64,000 bases of DNA from Pleurodeles waltl. Taxonomy: Eukaryota > Chordata > Amphibia > Caudata > Salamandridae. Of the stretch, positions 22,183 to 34,521 are shown piece by piece. Numbering within the stretch: position 1 is the stretch's first letter; the number at the start of each line of letters is the position of its first letter. A program made the position numbers and the translations under genes. The notes beneath the pieces are model-generated. The model saw only the letters and a list, made by a program, of their open reading frames with translations. It made no database searches and was not told the DNA's origin. The stretch covers positions 1,056,531,554-1,056,595,553 of the forward strand of contig NC_090443.1 of NCBI RefSeq assembly GCF_031143425.1, given 5' to 3'.

Positions 22183-22200
22183 CGCAGGCTTATGCCTGCG
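22183..22200. other. Improved hairpin variant, 7-bp stem and 4-nt loop
   Basis: CGCAGGC-TTAT-GCCTGCG is a perfect inverted repeat. The consensus at this site has loop AGGATG and a 6-bp stem. Three neighbouring bases changed together (AGG to CTT), and the first of them completes a seventh pair. I saw this form once in the window. Confidence 0.7.
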
Positions 22201-22906
22201 GGTGGAAGAGGGCCTCAAACACGCTAACAGCGGCGTGGGTGGGGGTCAGGGGCAGGAGACAGCAGGGTGGTGCTGCGGCCGTGGGGGGCGAGCTCTAGAC
22301 CTAAGGCAGGTCAGAGGTCGCTCACTCGCGACGTGCAGCGTCAGCCATTAAGAAGGGAGGAGGGAGGGAGGAGCAGCTGGGAGGCGGGAGGGAGTGGCGA
22401 ATGGGGGCGCGAGGGGGGCGGGCCGCAGGGAGGCAGCGGCAAGGGGAGATCAGCAAGGGGGAGCGCCCAAGGGGCGAAAAAACCAGGGAAAAAGGCACAA
22501 AACAGTAAGGAAAAAAGTTTAACAACAGGCACAAAATACAATTATGGCACAAGTTACAATCGGGGTACAGCAATCAGAGGGGCACAGCGGGGGCAGAAGC
22601 GCAAGGAGGCAAGGCGCTGAAATTTGGAAATAAACACTTACAGGACGGCGAAAAGCGGCACAATCAGAAGGGGCACAACGGGGTCAGACGCGCAAGGGGG
22701 CAAGGCGCTGAAAATTAGAAAAACAACTTACAGGACGGCGAAAAGCGGCACACGGGTCAAGTGAAGCTTACAAGAGCCCACTAGACACCAGGGATGAGGC
22801 GCAGGAGGATGCCTGCGGGTGGAGGAGGGCCTCGAACACGCTAACAGCAGCGTGGGTGGGGGTCAGGGGCAGGAGACAGCAGGGTGGTGCTGAGGCCATG
22901 GGGGGC

Positions 22907-25900
22907 GAGCTCTAGACCTAAGGCAGGTCAGAGGTCGCTCACTCGTGACGTGCAGCGTCAGCCATTAAGAAGGGAGGGGGGAGGGAGGAGCAGCTGGGAG
23001 GCGGGAGGCGGGAGGGAGCGGCGAATGGGGGCGCGGTGGGGGCGGGCCGCAGGGAGGCAGCGGCAAGGGGAGATCAGCAAGGGGGAGCGCCCAAGGGGCG
23101 AAAAAACCAGGGAAAAAGGTACAAAACAGTAAGGAAAAAAGTTTAACAACAGGCACAAAATACAATTATGGCACAAGTTACAATCGGGGTACAGCCATCA
23201 GAGGGGCACAGCGGGGGCAGAAGCGCAAGGAGGCAAGGCTCTGAAATTTGGAGAAAAAAAACGTTACAGGACAGCGAAAAGCGGCACAATCAGAAGGGAC
23301 ACAACGGGGGCAGACGCGCAAGGGTGCAAGGCGCTGAAAATTAGAAAAACAACTTACAGGACGGCGAAAAGCGGCACACAGGTCAAGAGAAGCTTACAAG
23401 AGCCCACTAGACACCAGGGATGAGGCGCAGGAGGATGCCTGCGGGTGGAGGAGGTCCTCGAACACGCTAACAGCAGCGTGGGTGGGGGTCAGGGACAGGG
23501 GACAGCAGGGTGGTGCTGAGGCCGTGGGGGGCGAGCTCTAGAACTTAGGCAGGTCAGAGGTCGCTCACTCGCGACGCGCAGCACCAGCCATTAAGAAGGG
23601 AGGGGGGAGGGAGGAGCAGCTGGGAGGCGGGAGGGAGTGGCGAATGGTGTGCGCGAGGGGGGCGGGCCGCAGGGAGGCAGCGGCAAGGGGAGATCAGCAA
23701 GGGTGAACGGCCAAGGGGTGAAAAAACCAGGGAAAAAGGCACAACACAGTAAGGAAAAAAGTTTAACAACAGGCACAAAATACAATTATGGCACAAGTTA
23801 CAATCGGGGTACAGCAATCAGAGGGGCACAGCGGGGGCAGAAGCGCAAGGAGGCAAGGCGCTGAAATTTGGAAAAAAACACTTACAGGACGGCGAAAAGC
23901 GGCAAAATCAGAAGGGGCACAACGGGGGCAGACGCGCAAGGGGGCAAGGTGCTGAAAATTAGAAAAACAACTTACAGGACGGCGAAAAGCGGCACACGGG
24001 TCAAGTGAAGCTTACAAGAGCCCACTAGATACCAATGATGAGGCGCAGGAGGATGCCTGCGGGTGGAGGAGGGCCTCGAACACGCTAACAGCAGCGTGGG
24101 TGGGGGTCAGGGGCAGGAGACAGCAGGGTGGTGCTGCGGCCATGGGGGGCGAGCTCTATAGCTAAGGCAGGTCAGAGGTCGCTCACTTGGGACGCGCAGC
24201 GCCAGCCATTAAGAAGGGAGGGGGAGGGAGGAGCAGCTGGGAGGCGGGAGGTGAGAGGGAGCGGCGAATGGGGGTGCGAGGGGGGCGGGGCCGCAGGGAG
24301 GCAGCGGCAAGGGGAGATCAGCAAGGGGGAGCGCCCAAGGGGTAAAAAACCAGGGAAAAAGGCACAAAACAGTAAGGAAAAAAGTTTAACACCAGGCACA
24401 AAATACAATTATGGCACAAGTTACAATCGGGATACAGCAATCAAAGGGGCACTGCGGTGGCAGAAGCGCAAGGAGGCAAGGCGTTGAAATTTGGAAAAAA
24501 ACACTTACAGGGCGGCGAAAAGCGGCACAATCAGAAGGGGCACAACGGGGGCAGACGCGCAAGGGGGCAAGGCGCTGAAAATGAGAAAAACAACTTATAG
24601 GACGGCGAAAAGCGGCACACGGGTCAAGTGAAGCTTACAAGAGCCCACTAGACACCAGGGATGAGGCGCAGGAGGATGCCTGCGGGTGCAGGAGGGCCTC
24701 GAACACGCTAACAGCAGCGTGGGTGGGGGTCAGGGGCAGGAGACAGCAGGGTGGTGCTGCGGCCGTGGGGGGCGAGCTCTAGACCTAAGGCAGGTCAGAG
24801 GTCGCTCACTCGCGACGCGCAGCGCCAGCCATTAAGAAGGGAGGGGGGAGGGAGGAGCAGCTGGGAGGCGGGAGGCGGGAGGGAGCGGCGAATGGGGGCG
24901 CGAGGGGGGCGGGCCGCAGGGAGGCAGCGGCAAGGGGAGATCAGCAAGGGGGAGCGCCCAAGGGGTGAAAAACCAGGGAAAAAGGCACAAAACAGTAAGG
25001 AAAAAAGTTTAACAACAGGCACAAAATACAATTATGGCACAAGTTACAATCGGGGTACAGCAATCAGAGGGGCACAGCGGGGGCAGAAGCGCAAGGAGGC
25101 AAGGTGCTGAAATTTGGAAAAAAACAGTTACAGGACGGCGAAAAGCGGCACACAGGTCAAGTGAAGCTTACAAGAGCCCACTAGACACCAGGGATGAGGC
25201 GCAGGAGGATGCCTGCGGGTGGAGGAGGGCCTCGAACACGCTAACAGCAGCGTGGGTGGGGGTCAGGGACAGGAGAAAGCAGGGTGGTGCTGCGGCCGTG
25301 GGGGGCGAGCTCTAGACCTAAGGCAGGTCAGAGGAAGCTCACTCGCGACGCGCAGCACCAGCCATTAAGAAGGGAGGGGGGAGGGAGGAGCAGCTGGGAG
25401 GCGGGAGGCGGGAGGGAGCGGCGAATGGGGACGCGGTGGGGGTGGGGCCGCAGGGAGGCAGCGGCAAGGGGAGATCAGCAAGGGGGAGCGCCCAAGGGGC
25501 GAAAAAACCAGGGAAAAAGGTGCAAAACAGTAAGGAAAAAAGTTTAACAACAGGCACAAAATACAATTATGGCACAAGTTACAATTGGGGTACAGCAATC
25601 AGAGGGGCACAGCGGGGGCAGAAGCGCAAGGAGGCAAGGCTCTGAAATTTGGAGAAAAAAACAGTTACAGGACAGCGAAAAGCGGCACAATCAGAAGGGA
25701 CACAACGGAGGCAGACGCGCAAGGGTGCAAGGCGCTGAAAATTAGAAAAACAACTTACAGGACGGCGAAAAGCGCCACACAGGTCAAGAGAAGCTTACAA
25801 GAGCCAACTAGACACCAGGGATGAGGGGCAGGAGGATGCCTGCGGGTGGAGGAGGTCCTCGAACACGCTAACAGCAGCGTGGGTGGGGGTCAGGGACAGG

Positions 25901-28900
25901 AGACAGCAGGGTGGTGCTGCGGCCGTGGGGGGCGAGCTCTAGACCTAAGGCAGGTCAGAGGTCGCTCACTCGCGACGCGCAGCACCAGCCATTAAGAAGG
26001 GAGGGCGGAGGGAGGAGCAGCTGGGAGGCGGGAGGGAGCGGCGAATGGGGGCGCGAGGGGGGCGGGCTGCAGGGAGGCAGCGGCAAGCGGAGATCAGCAA
26101 GGGGGAGCGGCCAAGGGGTGAAAAAACCACGGAAAAAGGCACAACACAGTAAGGAAAAAAGTTTAACAACAGGCACAAAATACAATTATGGCACAAGTTA
26201 CAATCGGGGTACAGCAATCAGAGGGGCACAGCGGGGGCAGAAGCGCAAGGAGGCAAGGCTCTGAAATTTGGAAAAAAAACAGTTACAGGACAGCGAAAAG
26301 CGGCACAATCAGAAGGGACACAACGGAGGCAGACGCGCAAGGGTGCAAGGCGCTGAAAATTAGAAAAACAACTTACAGGACGGCGAAAAGCGGCACACAG
26401 GTCAAGAGAAGCTTACAAGAGCCCACTAGACACCAGGGATGAGGGGCAGGAGGATGCCTGCGGGTGGAGGAGGTCCTCGAACACGCTAACAGCAGCGTGG
26501 GTGGGGGTCAGGGACAGGAGACAGCAGGGTGGTGCTGCGGCCGTGGGGGGCGAGCTCTAGACCTAAGGCAGGTCAGAGGTCGCTCACTCGCGACGCGCAG
26601 CACCAGCCATTAAGAAGGGAGGGAGGAGCAGCTGGGAGGCGGGAGGGGAGCGGCGAATGGGGGGCGCGAGGGGGGCGGGCCGCAGGGAGGCAGCGGCAAG
26701 CGGAGATCAGCAAGGGGGAGCGGCCAAGGGGTGAAAAAACCAGGGAAAAAGGCACAACACAGTAAGGAAAAAAGTTTAACAACAGGCACAAAATACAATT
26801 ATGGCACAAGTTACAATCGGGGTACAGCAATCAGAGGGGCACAGCGGGGGCAGAAGCGCAAGGAGGCAAGGCGCTGAAATTTGGAAAAAAAACAGTTACA
26901 GGACAGCGAAAAGCGGCACAATCAGAAGGGACACAACGGAGGCAGACGCGCAAGGGTGCAAGGCGCTGAAAATTAGAAAAACAACTTACAGGACGGCGAA
27001 AAGCGGCACACAGGTCAAGAGAAGCTTACAAGAGCCCACTAGACACCAGGGATGAGGGGCAGGAGGATGCCTGCGGGTGGAGGAGGTCCTCGAACACGCT
27101 AACAGCAGCGTGGGTGGGGGTCAGGGACAGGAGACAGCAGGGTGGTGCTGCGGCCGTGGGGGGCGAGCTCTAGACCTAAGGCAGGTCAGAGGTCGCTCAC
27201 TCGCGACGCGCAGCACCAGCCATTAAGAAGGGAGGGAGGAGCAGCTGGGAGGCGGGAGGGAGCGGCGAATGGGGGCGCGAGGGGGGCGGGCCGCAGGGAG
27301 GCAGCGGCAAGCGGAGATCAGCAAGGGGGAGCGGCCAAGGGGTGAAAAAACCAGGGAAAAAGGCACAACACAGTAAGGAAAAAAGTTTAACAACAGGCAC
27401 AAAATACAATTATGGCACAAGTTACAATCGGGGTACAACAATCAGAGGGGCACAGCGGGGGCAGAAGCGCAAGGAGGCAAGGCGCTGAAATTTGGAAAAA
27501 AACAGTTACAGGACGGCGAAAAGCGGCACAATCAGAAGGGGCACAACGGGGGCAGACGCGCAAGGGGGCAAGGTGCTGAAAATTAGAAAAACAACTTACA
27601 GGACGGCGAAAAGCGGCACACGGGTCAAGTGAAGCTTTCAAGAGCCCACTAGACACCAGGGATGAGGCGCAGGAGGATGCCTGCGGGTGGAGGAGGGCCT
27701 CGAACACGCTAACAGCAGCGTGGGTGGGGGTCAGGGGCAGGAGACAGCAGGGTGGTGCTGCGGCCGTGGGGGGAGAGCTCTAGAGCTAAGGCAGGTCAGA
27801 GGTCGCTCACTCGGGACGCGCAGCGCCAGCCATTAAGAAGGGAGGGGGAGGGAGGAGCAGCTGGGAGGCGGGAGGTGGGAGGGAGCGGCGAATGGGGGTG
27901 TGAGGGGGGCGGGGCCGCAGGGAGGCAGCGACAAGGGGAGATCAGCAAGGGGAAGCGCCCAAGGGGTGAAAAACCAGGGAAAAAGGCACAAAACAGTAAG
28001 GAAAAAAGTTTAACAACAGGCACAAAATACAATTATGGCACAAGTTACAATCGGGATACAGCAATCAGAGGGGCACAGCGGTGGCAGAAGCGCAAGGAGG
28101 CAAGGCGCTGAAATTTGGAAAAAAACACTTACAGGACGGCGAAAAGCAGCACAATCAGAAGGGGCACAACGGGGGCAGACGCGCAAGGGGGCAAGGCGCT
28201 GAAAATTAGAAAAACAACTTATAGGACGGCGAAAAGCGGCACATGGGTCAAGTGAAGCTTACAAGAGCCCACTAGAAACCAGGGATGAGGCGCAGGAGGA
28301 TGCCTGCGGGTGCAGGAGGGCCTCAAACACACTAACAGCAGCGTGGGTGGGGGTCAGGGGCAGGAGACAGCAGGGTGGTGCTGCGGCCGTGGGGGGCGAG
28401 CTCTAGACCTAAGGCAGGTCAGAGGTCGCTCACTCGCGACGCGCAGCGCCAGCCATTAAGAAGGGAGGGGGGAGGGAGGAGCAGCTGGGAGGCGGGAGGC
28501 GGGAGGGAGCGGCGAATGGGGGCGCGAGGGGGGCGGGCCGCAGGGAGGCAGCGGCAAGGGGAGATCAGCAAGGGGGAGCGCCCAAGGGGTGAAAAACCAG
28601 GGAAAAAGGCACAAAACAGTAAGGAAAAAAGTTTAACAACAGGCACAAAATACAATTATGGCACAAGTTACAATCGGGGTACAGCAATCAGAGGGGCACA
28701 GCGGGGGCAGAAGCGCAAGGAGGCAAGGCGCTGAAATTTGGAAAAAAACACTTACAGGACGGCGAAAAGCAGCACAGTCAGAAGGGGCACAACGGAGGCA
28801 GACGCGCAAGGGGGCAAGGCGCTGAAAATTAGAAAAACAACTTACAGGACGGCGAAAAGCGGCACACGGGTCAAGTGAAGCTTACAAGAGCCCACTAGAC

Positions 28901-29644
28901 ACCAGGGATGAGGTGCAGGAGGATGCCTGCGGGTGGAGGAGGGCCTCGAACACGCTAACAGCAGCGTGGGTGGGGGTCAGGGGCAGGAGACAGCAGGGTG
29001 GTGCTGCGGCCGTGGGGGGTGAGCTCTAGACCTAAGGCAGGTCAGAGGTCGCTCACTCGGTACGCGCAGCGCCAGCCATTAAGAAGGGAGGGGGGAGGGA
29101 GGAGCAGCTGGGAGGCGGGAGGCGGGAGGGAGCGGCGAATGGGGGCGCGAGGGGGGCGGGCCACAGGGAGGCAGCGGCAAGCGGAGATCAGCAAGGGGGA
29201 GCGGCCAAGGGGTGAAAAAACCAGGGAAAAAGGCACAACACAGTAAGGAAAAAAGTTTAACAACAGGCACAAAATACAATTATGGCACAAGTTACAATCG
29301 GGGTACAGCAATCAGAGGGGCACAGCGGGGGCAGAAGCGCAAGGAGGCAAGGCGCTGAAATTTGGAAAAAAACACTTACAGGACGGCGAAAAGCGGCACA
29401 ATCAGAAGGGGCACAACGGGGGCAGACGCGCAAGGGGGCAAGGTGCTGAAAATTAGAAAAACAACTTACAGGACGGCGAAAAGCGGCACACGGGTCAAGT
29501 GAAGCTTACAAGAGCCCACTAGACACCAGGGATGAGGCTCAGGAGGATGCCTGCGGGTGGAGGAGGGCCTCGAACACGCTAACAGCAGCGTGGGTGGGGG
29601 TCAGGGGCAGGAGACAGCAGGGTGGTGCTGAGGCCGTGGGGGGC
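22907..29644 (+). repeat. Array block 5: first copy of duplication D2
   Basis: Anchors are at 22907, 23533, 24151, 24774, 25307, 25934, 26552, 27165, 27775, 28398 and 29021. Up to about 28480 the monomers recur in the same order from 29645: GTGACGTGCAGCGTC, GAACTTAGGC, CTATAGC, the short type 2 unit, GGAAGCTCACTC, the GGAGGGCGGAGG unit, the lone GGGAGGGAGGAGC unit, and GGGGAGAGCTCTAGAGC. Units 26552 and 27165 are near identical here; only one is present in the second copy. Confidence 0.88.
24774..25306 (+). repeat. Short monomer, type 2
   Basis: At 533 bp it keeps A (GCAGAAGCG, AAATTTGGAAAAAAACAG) and fuses at CGGCACACAGG near 25145-25155. The variant AACAGTTACAGG separates it from the 9160/10922 pair, so this may be an independent loss or a later recombinant. 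The following unit (25307) is not T-class. Confidence 0.8.
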
Positions 29645-32600
29645 GAGCTCTAGACCTAAGGCAGGTCAGAGGTCGCTCACTCGCGACGTGCAGCGTCAGC
29701 CATTAAGAAGGGAGGGGGGAGGGAGGAGCAGCTGGGAGGCGGGAGGCGGGAGGGAGCGGCGAATGGGGGCGCGGTGGGGGCGGGGCCGCAGGGAGGCAGC
29801 GGCAAGGGGAGATCAGCAAGGGGGAGCGCCCAAGGGGCGAAAAAACCAGGGAAAAAGGTACAAAACAGTAAGGAAAAAAGTTTAACAACAGGCACAAAAT
29901 ACAATTATGGCACAAGTTACAATCGGGGTACAGCCATCAGAGGGGCACAGCGGGGGCAGAAGCGCAAGGAGGCAAGGCTCTGAAATTTGGAGAAAAAAAA
30001 CGTTACAGGACAGCGAAAAGCGGCACAATCAGAAGGGACACAACGGGGGCAGACGCGCAAGGGTGCAAGGCGCTGAAAATTAGAAAAACAACTTACAGGA
30101 CGGCGAAAAGCGGCACACAGGTCAAGAGAAGCTTACAAGAGCCCACTAGACACCAGGGATGAGGCGCAGGAGGATGCCTGCGGGTGGAGGAGGTCCTCGA
30201 ACACGCTAACAGCAGCGTGGGTGGGGGTCAGGGACAGGGGACAGCAGGGTGGTGCTGAGGCCGTGGGGGGCGAGCTCTAGAACTTAGGCAGGTCAGAGGT
30301 CGCTCACTCGCGACGCGCAGCACCAGCCATTAAGAAGGGAGGGGGGAGGGAGGAGCAGCTGGGAGGCGGGAGGGAGTGGCGAATGGGGGCGCGAGGGGGG
30401 CGGGCCGCAGGGAGGCAGCGGCAAGGGGAGATCAGCAAGGGTGAACGGCCAAGGGGTGAAAAAACCAGGGAAAAAGGCACAACACAGTAAGGAAAAAAGT
30501 TTAACAACAGGCACAAAATACAATTATGGCACAAGTTACAATCGGGGTACAGCAATCAGAGGGGCACAGCGGGGGCAGAAGCGCAAGGAGGCAAGGCGCT
30601 GAAATTTGGAAAAAAACACTTACAGGACGGCGAAAAGCGGCAAAATCAGAAGGGGCACAACGGGGGCAGACGCGCAAGGGGGCAAGGTGCTGAAAATTAG
30701 AAAAACAACTTACAGGACGGCGAAAAGCGGCACACGGGTCAAGTGAAGCTTACAAGAGCCCACTAGACACCAATGATGAGGCGCAGGAGGATGCCTGCGG
30801 GTGGAGGAGGGCCTCGAACACGCTAACAGCAGCGTGGGTGGGGGTCAGGGGCAGGAGACAGCAGGGTGGTGCTGCGGCCATGGGGGGCGAGCTCTATAGC
30901 TAAGGCAGGTCAGAGGTCGCTCACTTGGGACGCGCAGCGCCAGCCATTAAGAAGGGAGGGGAGGGAGGAGCAGCTGGGAGGCGGGAGGTGAGAGGGAGCG
31001 GCGAATGGGGGTGCGAGGGGGGCGGGGCCGCAGGGAGGCAGCGGCAAGGGGAGATCAGCAAGGGGGAGCGCCCAAGGGGTGAAAAACCAGGGAAAAAGGC
31101 ACAAAACAGTAAGGAAAAAAGTTTAACAACAGGCACAAAATACAATTATGGCACAAGTTACAATCGGGATACAGCAATCAAAGGGGCACAGCGGTGGCAG
31201 AAGCGCAAGGAGGCAAGGCGTTGAAATTTGGAAAAAAACACTTACAGGGCGGCGAAAAGCGGCACAATCAGAAGGGGCACAACGGGGGCAGACGCGCAAG
31301 GGGGCAAGGCGCTGAAAATGAGAAAAACAACTTATAGGACGGCGAAAAGCGGCACACGGGTCAAGTGAAGCTTACAAGAGCCCACTAGACACCAGGGATG
31401 AGGCGCAGGAGGATGCCTGCGGGTGCAGGAGGGCCTCGAACACGCTAACAGCAGCGTGGGTGGGGGTCAGGGGCAGGAGACAGCAGGGTGGTGCTGCGGC
31501 CGTGGGGGGCGAGCTCTAGACCTAAGGCAGGTCAGAGGTCGCTCACTCGCGACGCGCAGCGCCAGCCATTAAGAAGGGAGGGGGGAGGGAGGAGCAGCTG
31601 GGAGGCGGGAGGCGGGAGGGAGCGGCGAATGGGGGCGCGAGGGGGGCGGGCCGCAGGGAGGCAGCGGCAAGGGGAGATCAGCAAGGGGGAGCGCCCAAGG
31701 GGTGAAAAACCAGGGAAAAAGGCACAAAACAGTAAGGAAAAAAGTTTAACAACAGGCACAAAATACAATTATGGCACAAGTTACAATCGGGGTACAGCAA
31801 TCAGAGGGGCACAGCGGGGGCAGAAGCGCAAGGAGGCAAGGCGCTGAAATTTGGAAAAAAACAGTTACAGGACGGCGAAAAGCGGCACACAGGTCAAGTG
31901 AAGCTTACAAGAGCCCACTAGACACCAGGGATGAGGCGCAGGAGGATGCCTGCGGGTGGAGGAGGGCCTCGAACACGCTAACAGCAGCGTGGGTGGGGGT
32001 CAGGGACAGGAGAAAGCAGGGTGGTGCTGCGGCCATGGGGGGCGAGCTCTAGACCTAAGGCAGGTCAGAGGAAGCTCACTCGCGACGCGCAGCACCAGCC
32101 ATTAAGAAGGGAGGGGGGAGGGAGGAGCAGCTGGGAGGCGGGAGGCGGGAGGGAGCGGCGAATGGGGACGCGGTGGGGGTGGGGCCGCAGGGAGGCAGCG
32201 GCAAGGGGAGATCAGCAAGGGGGAGCGCCCAAGGGGCGAAAAAACCAGGGAAAAAGGTGCAAAACAGTAAGGAAAAAAGTTTAACAACAGGCACAAAATA
32301 CAATTATGGCACAAGTTACAATCGGGGTACAGCAATCAGAGGGGCACAGCGGGGGCAGAAGCGCAAGGAGGCAAGGCTCTGAAATTTGGAAAAAAAAACA
32401 GTTACAGGACAGCGAAAAGCGGCACAATCAGAAGGGACACAACGGAGGCAGACGCGCAAGGGTGCAAGGCGCTGAAAATTAGAATAACAACTTACAGGAC
32501 GGCGAAAAGCGCCACACAGGTCAAGAGAAGCTTACAAGAGCCCACTAGACACCAGGGATGAGGGGCAGGAGGATGCCAACGGGTGGAGGAGGTCCTCGAA

Positions 32601-34521
32601 CACGCTAACAGCAGCGTGGGTGGGGGTCAGGGACAGGAGACAGCAGGGTGGTGCTGCGGCCGTGGGGGGCGAGCTCTAGACCTAAGGCAGGTCAGAGGTC
32701 GCTCACTCGCGACGCGCAGCACCAGCCATTAAGAAGGGAGGGCGGAGGGAGGAGCAGCTGGGAGGCGGGAGGGAGCGGCGAATGGGGGCGCGAGGGGGGC
32801 GGGCTGCAGGGAGGCAGCGGCAAGCGGAGATCAGCAAGGGGGAGCGGCAAAGGGGTGAAAAAACCACGGAAAAAGGCACAACACAGTAAGGAAAAAAGTT
32901 TAACAACAGGCACAAAATACAATTATGGCACAAGTTACAATCGGGGTACAGCAATCAGAGGGGCACAGCGGGGGCAGAAGCGCAAGGAGGCAAGGCTCTG
33001 AAATTTGGAAAAAAAACAGTTACAGGACAGCGAAAAGCGGCACAATCAGAAGGGACACAACGGAGGCAGACGCGCAAGGGTGCAAGGCGCTGAAAATTAG
33101 AAAAACAACTTACAGGACGGCGAAAAGCGGCACACAGGTCAAGAGAAGCTTACAAGAGCCCACTAGACACCAGGGATGAGGGGCAGGAGGATGCCTGCGG
33201 GTGGATGAGGTCCTCGAACACGCTAACAGCAGCGTGGGTGGGGGTCAGGGACAGGAGACAGCAGGGTGGTGCTGCGGCCGTGAGGGGCGAGCTCTAGACC
33301 TAAGGCAGGTCAGAGGTCGCTCACTCGCGACGCGCAGCACCAGCCATTAAGAAGGGAGGGAGGAGCAGCTGGGAGGCGGGAGGGAGCGGCGAATGGGGGC
33401 GCGAGGGGGGCGGGCCGCAGGGAGGCAGCGGCAAGCGGAGATCAGCAAGGGGGAGCGGCCAAGGGGTGAAAAAACCAGGGAAAAAGGCACAACACAGTAA
33501 GGAAAAAAGTTTAACAACAGGCACAAAATACAATTATGGCACAAGTTACAATCGGGGTACAGCAATCAGAGGGGCACAGCGGGGGCAGAAGCGCAAGGAG
33601 GCAAGGCGCTGAAATTTGGAAAAAAACAGTTACAGGATGGCGAAAAGCGGCACAATCAGAAGGGGCACAACGGGGGCAGACGCGCAAGGGGGCAAGGTGC
33701 TGAAAATTAGAAAAACAACTTACAGGACGGCGAAAAGCGGCACACGGGTCAAGTGAAGCTTTCAAGAGCCCACTAGACACCAGGGATGAGGCGCAGGAGG
33801 ATGCCTGCGGGTGGAGGAGGGCCTCGAACACGCTAACAGCAGCGTGGGTGGGGGTCAGGGGCAGGAGACAGCAGGGTGGTGCTGCGGCCGTGGGGGGAGA
33901 GCTCTAGAGCTAAGGCAGGTCAGAGGTCGCTCACTCGGGACGCGCAGCGCCAGCCATTAAGAAGGGAGGGGGAGGGAGGAGCAGCTGGGAGGCGGGAGGT
34001 GGGAGGGAGCGGCGAATGGGGGTGTGAGGGGGGCGGGGCCGCAGGGAGGCAGCGACAAGGGGAGATCAGCAAGGGGAAGCGCCCAAGGGGTGAAAAACCA
34101 GGGAAAAAGGCACAAAACAGTAAGGAAAAAAGTTTAACAACAGGCACAAAATACAATTATGGCACAAGTTACAATCGGGATACAGCAATCAGAGGGGCAC
34201 AGCGGTGGCAGAAGCGCAAGGAGGCAAGGCGCTGAAATTTGGAAAAAAACACTTACAGGACGGCGAAAAGCGGCACAATCAGAAGGGGCACAACGGGGGC
34301 AGACGCGCAAGGGGGCAAGGCGCTGAAAATTAGAAAAACAACTTATAGGACGGCGAAAAGCGGCACATGGGTCAAGTGAAGCTTACAAGAGCCCACTAGA
34401 AACCAGGGATGAGGCGCAGGAGGATGCCTGCGGGTGCAGGAGGGCCTCAAACACACTAACAGCAGCGTGGGTGGGGGTCAGGGGCAGGAGACAGCAGGGT
34501 GGTGCTGCGGCCGTGGGGGGC
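29645..34521 (+). repeat. Array block 6: second copy of duplication D2, one monomer shorter
   Basis: Anchors are at 29645, 30272, 30889, 31511, 32044, 32671, 33289 and 33899. Offsets to block 5 are 6737-6739 bp up to 32671. They drop to 6124 bp from 33899 on, because one of the twin units 26552/27165 is missing. Shared rare variants include GAACTTAGGC, GGAAGCTCACTC, GAAGCTTTCAAGAG and ACTAGAAACCAGG. Similarity ends just past the next anchor, between about 34522 and 34612, where this copy switches to CTGGGATGCGGG. Confidence 0.88.
31511..32043 (+). repeat. Short monomer, type 2
   Basis: At 533 bp it is the D2 copy of 24774-25306, with the same fusion near 31880-31892 and the same AACAGTTACAGG variant. 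The following unit (32044) is not T-class. Confidence 0.8.

Larger units (their letters stand above)
18119..22906 (+). repeat. Array block 4: monomers with anchors 18119-22290
   Basis: Anchors are at 18119, 18653, 19268, 19893, 20426, 21045, 21664 and 22290. The order repeats block 2 from 3134, except that the pair 4275/4897 is represented by one unit (19268). This changes the offset from about 14.99 kb before it to 14.37 kb after it. Short type 1 units start at 18119 and 19893. Confidence 0.87.
19268..23374 (+). repeat. Segmental duplication D1, right copy
   Basis: It pairs with about 4897-9000. All anchors and the listed rare variants match in order. Differences are mostly single substitutions or one-base length changes in G or A runs, plus a local AGG to CTT change at 22189-22191. 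Because the right end continues into block 5 and the left copy into block 3, the duplication ends inside a monomer tail and not at an anchor. Confidence 0.85.
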
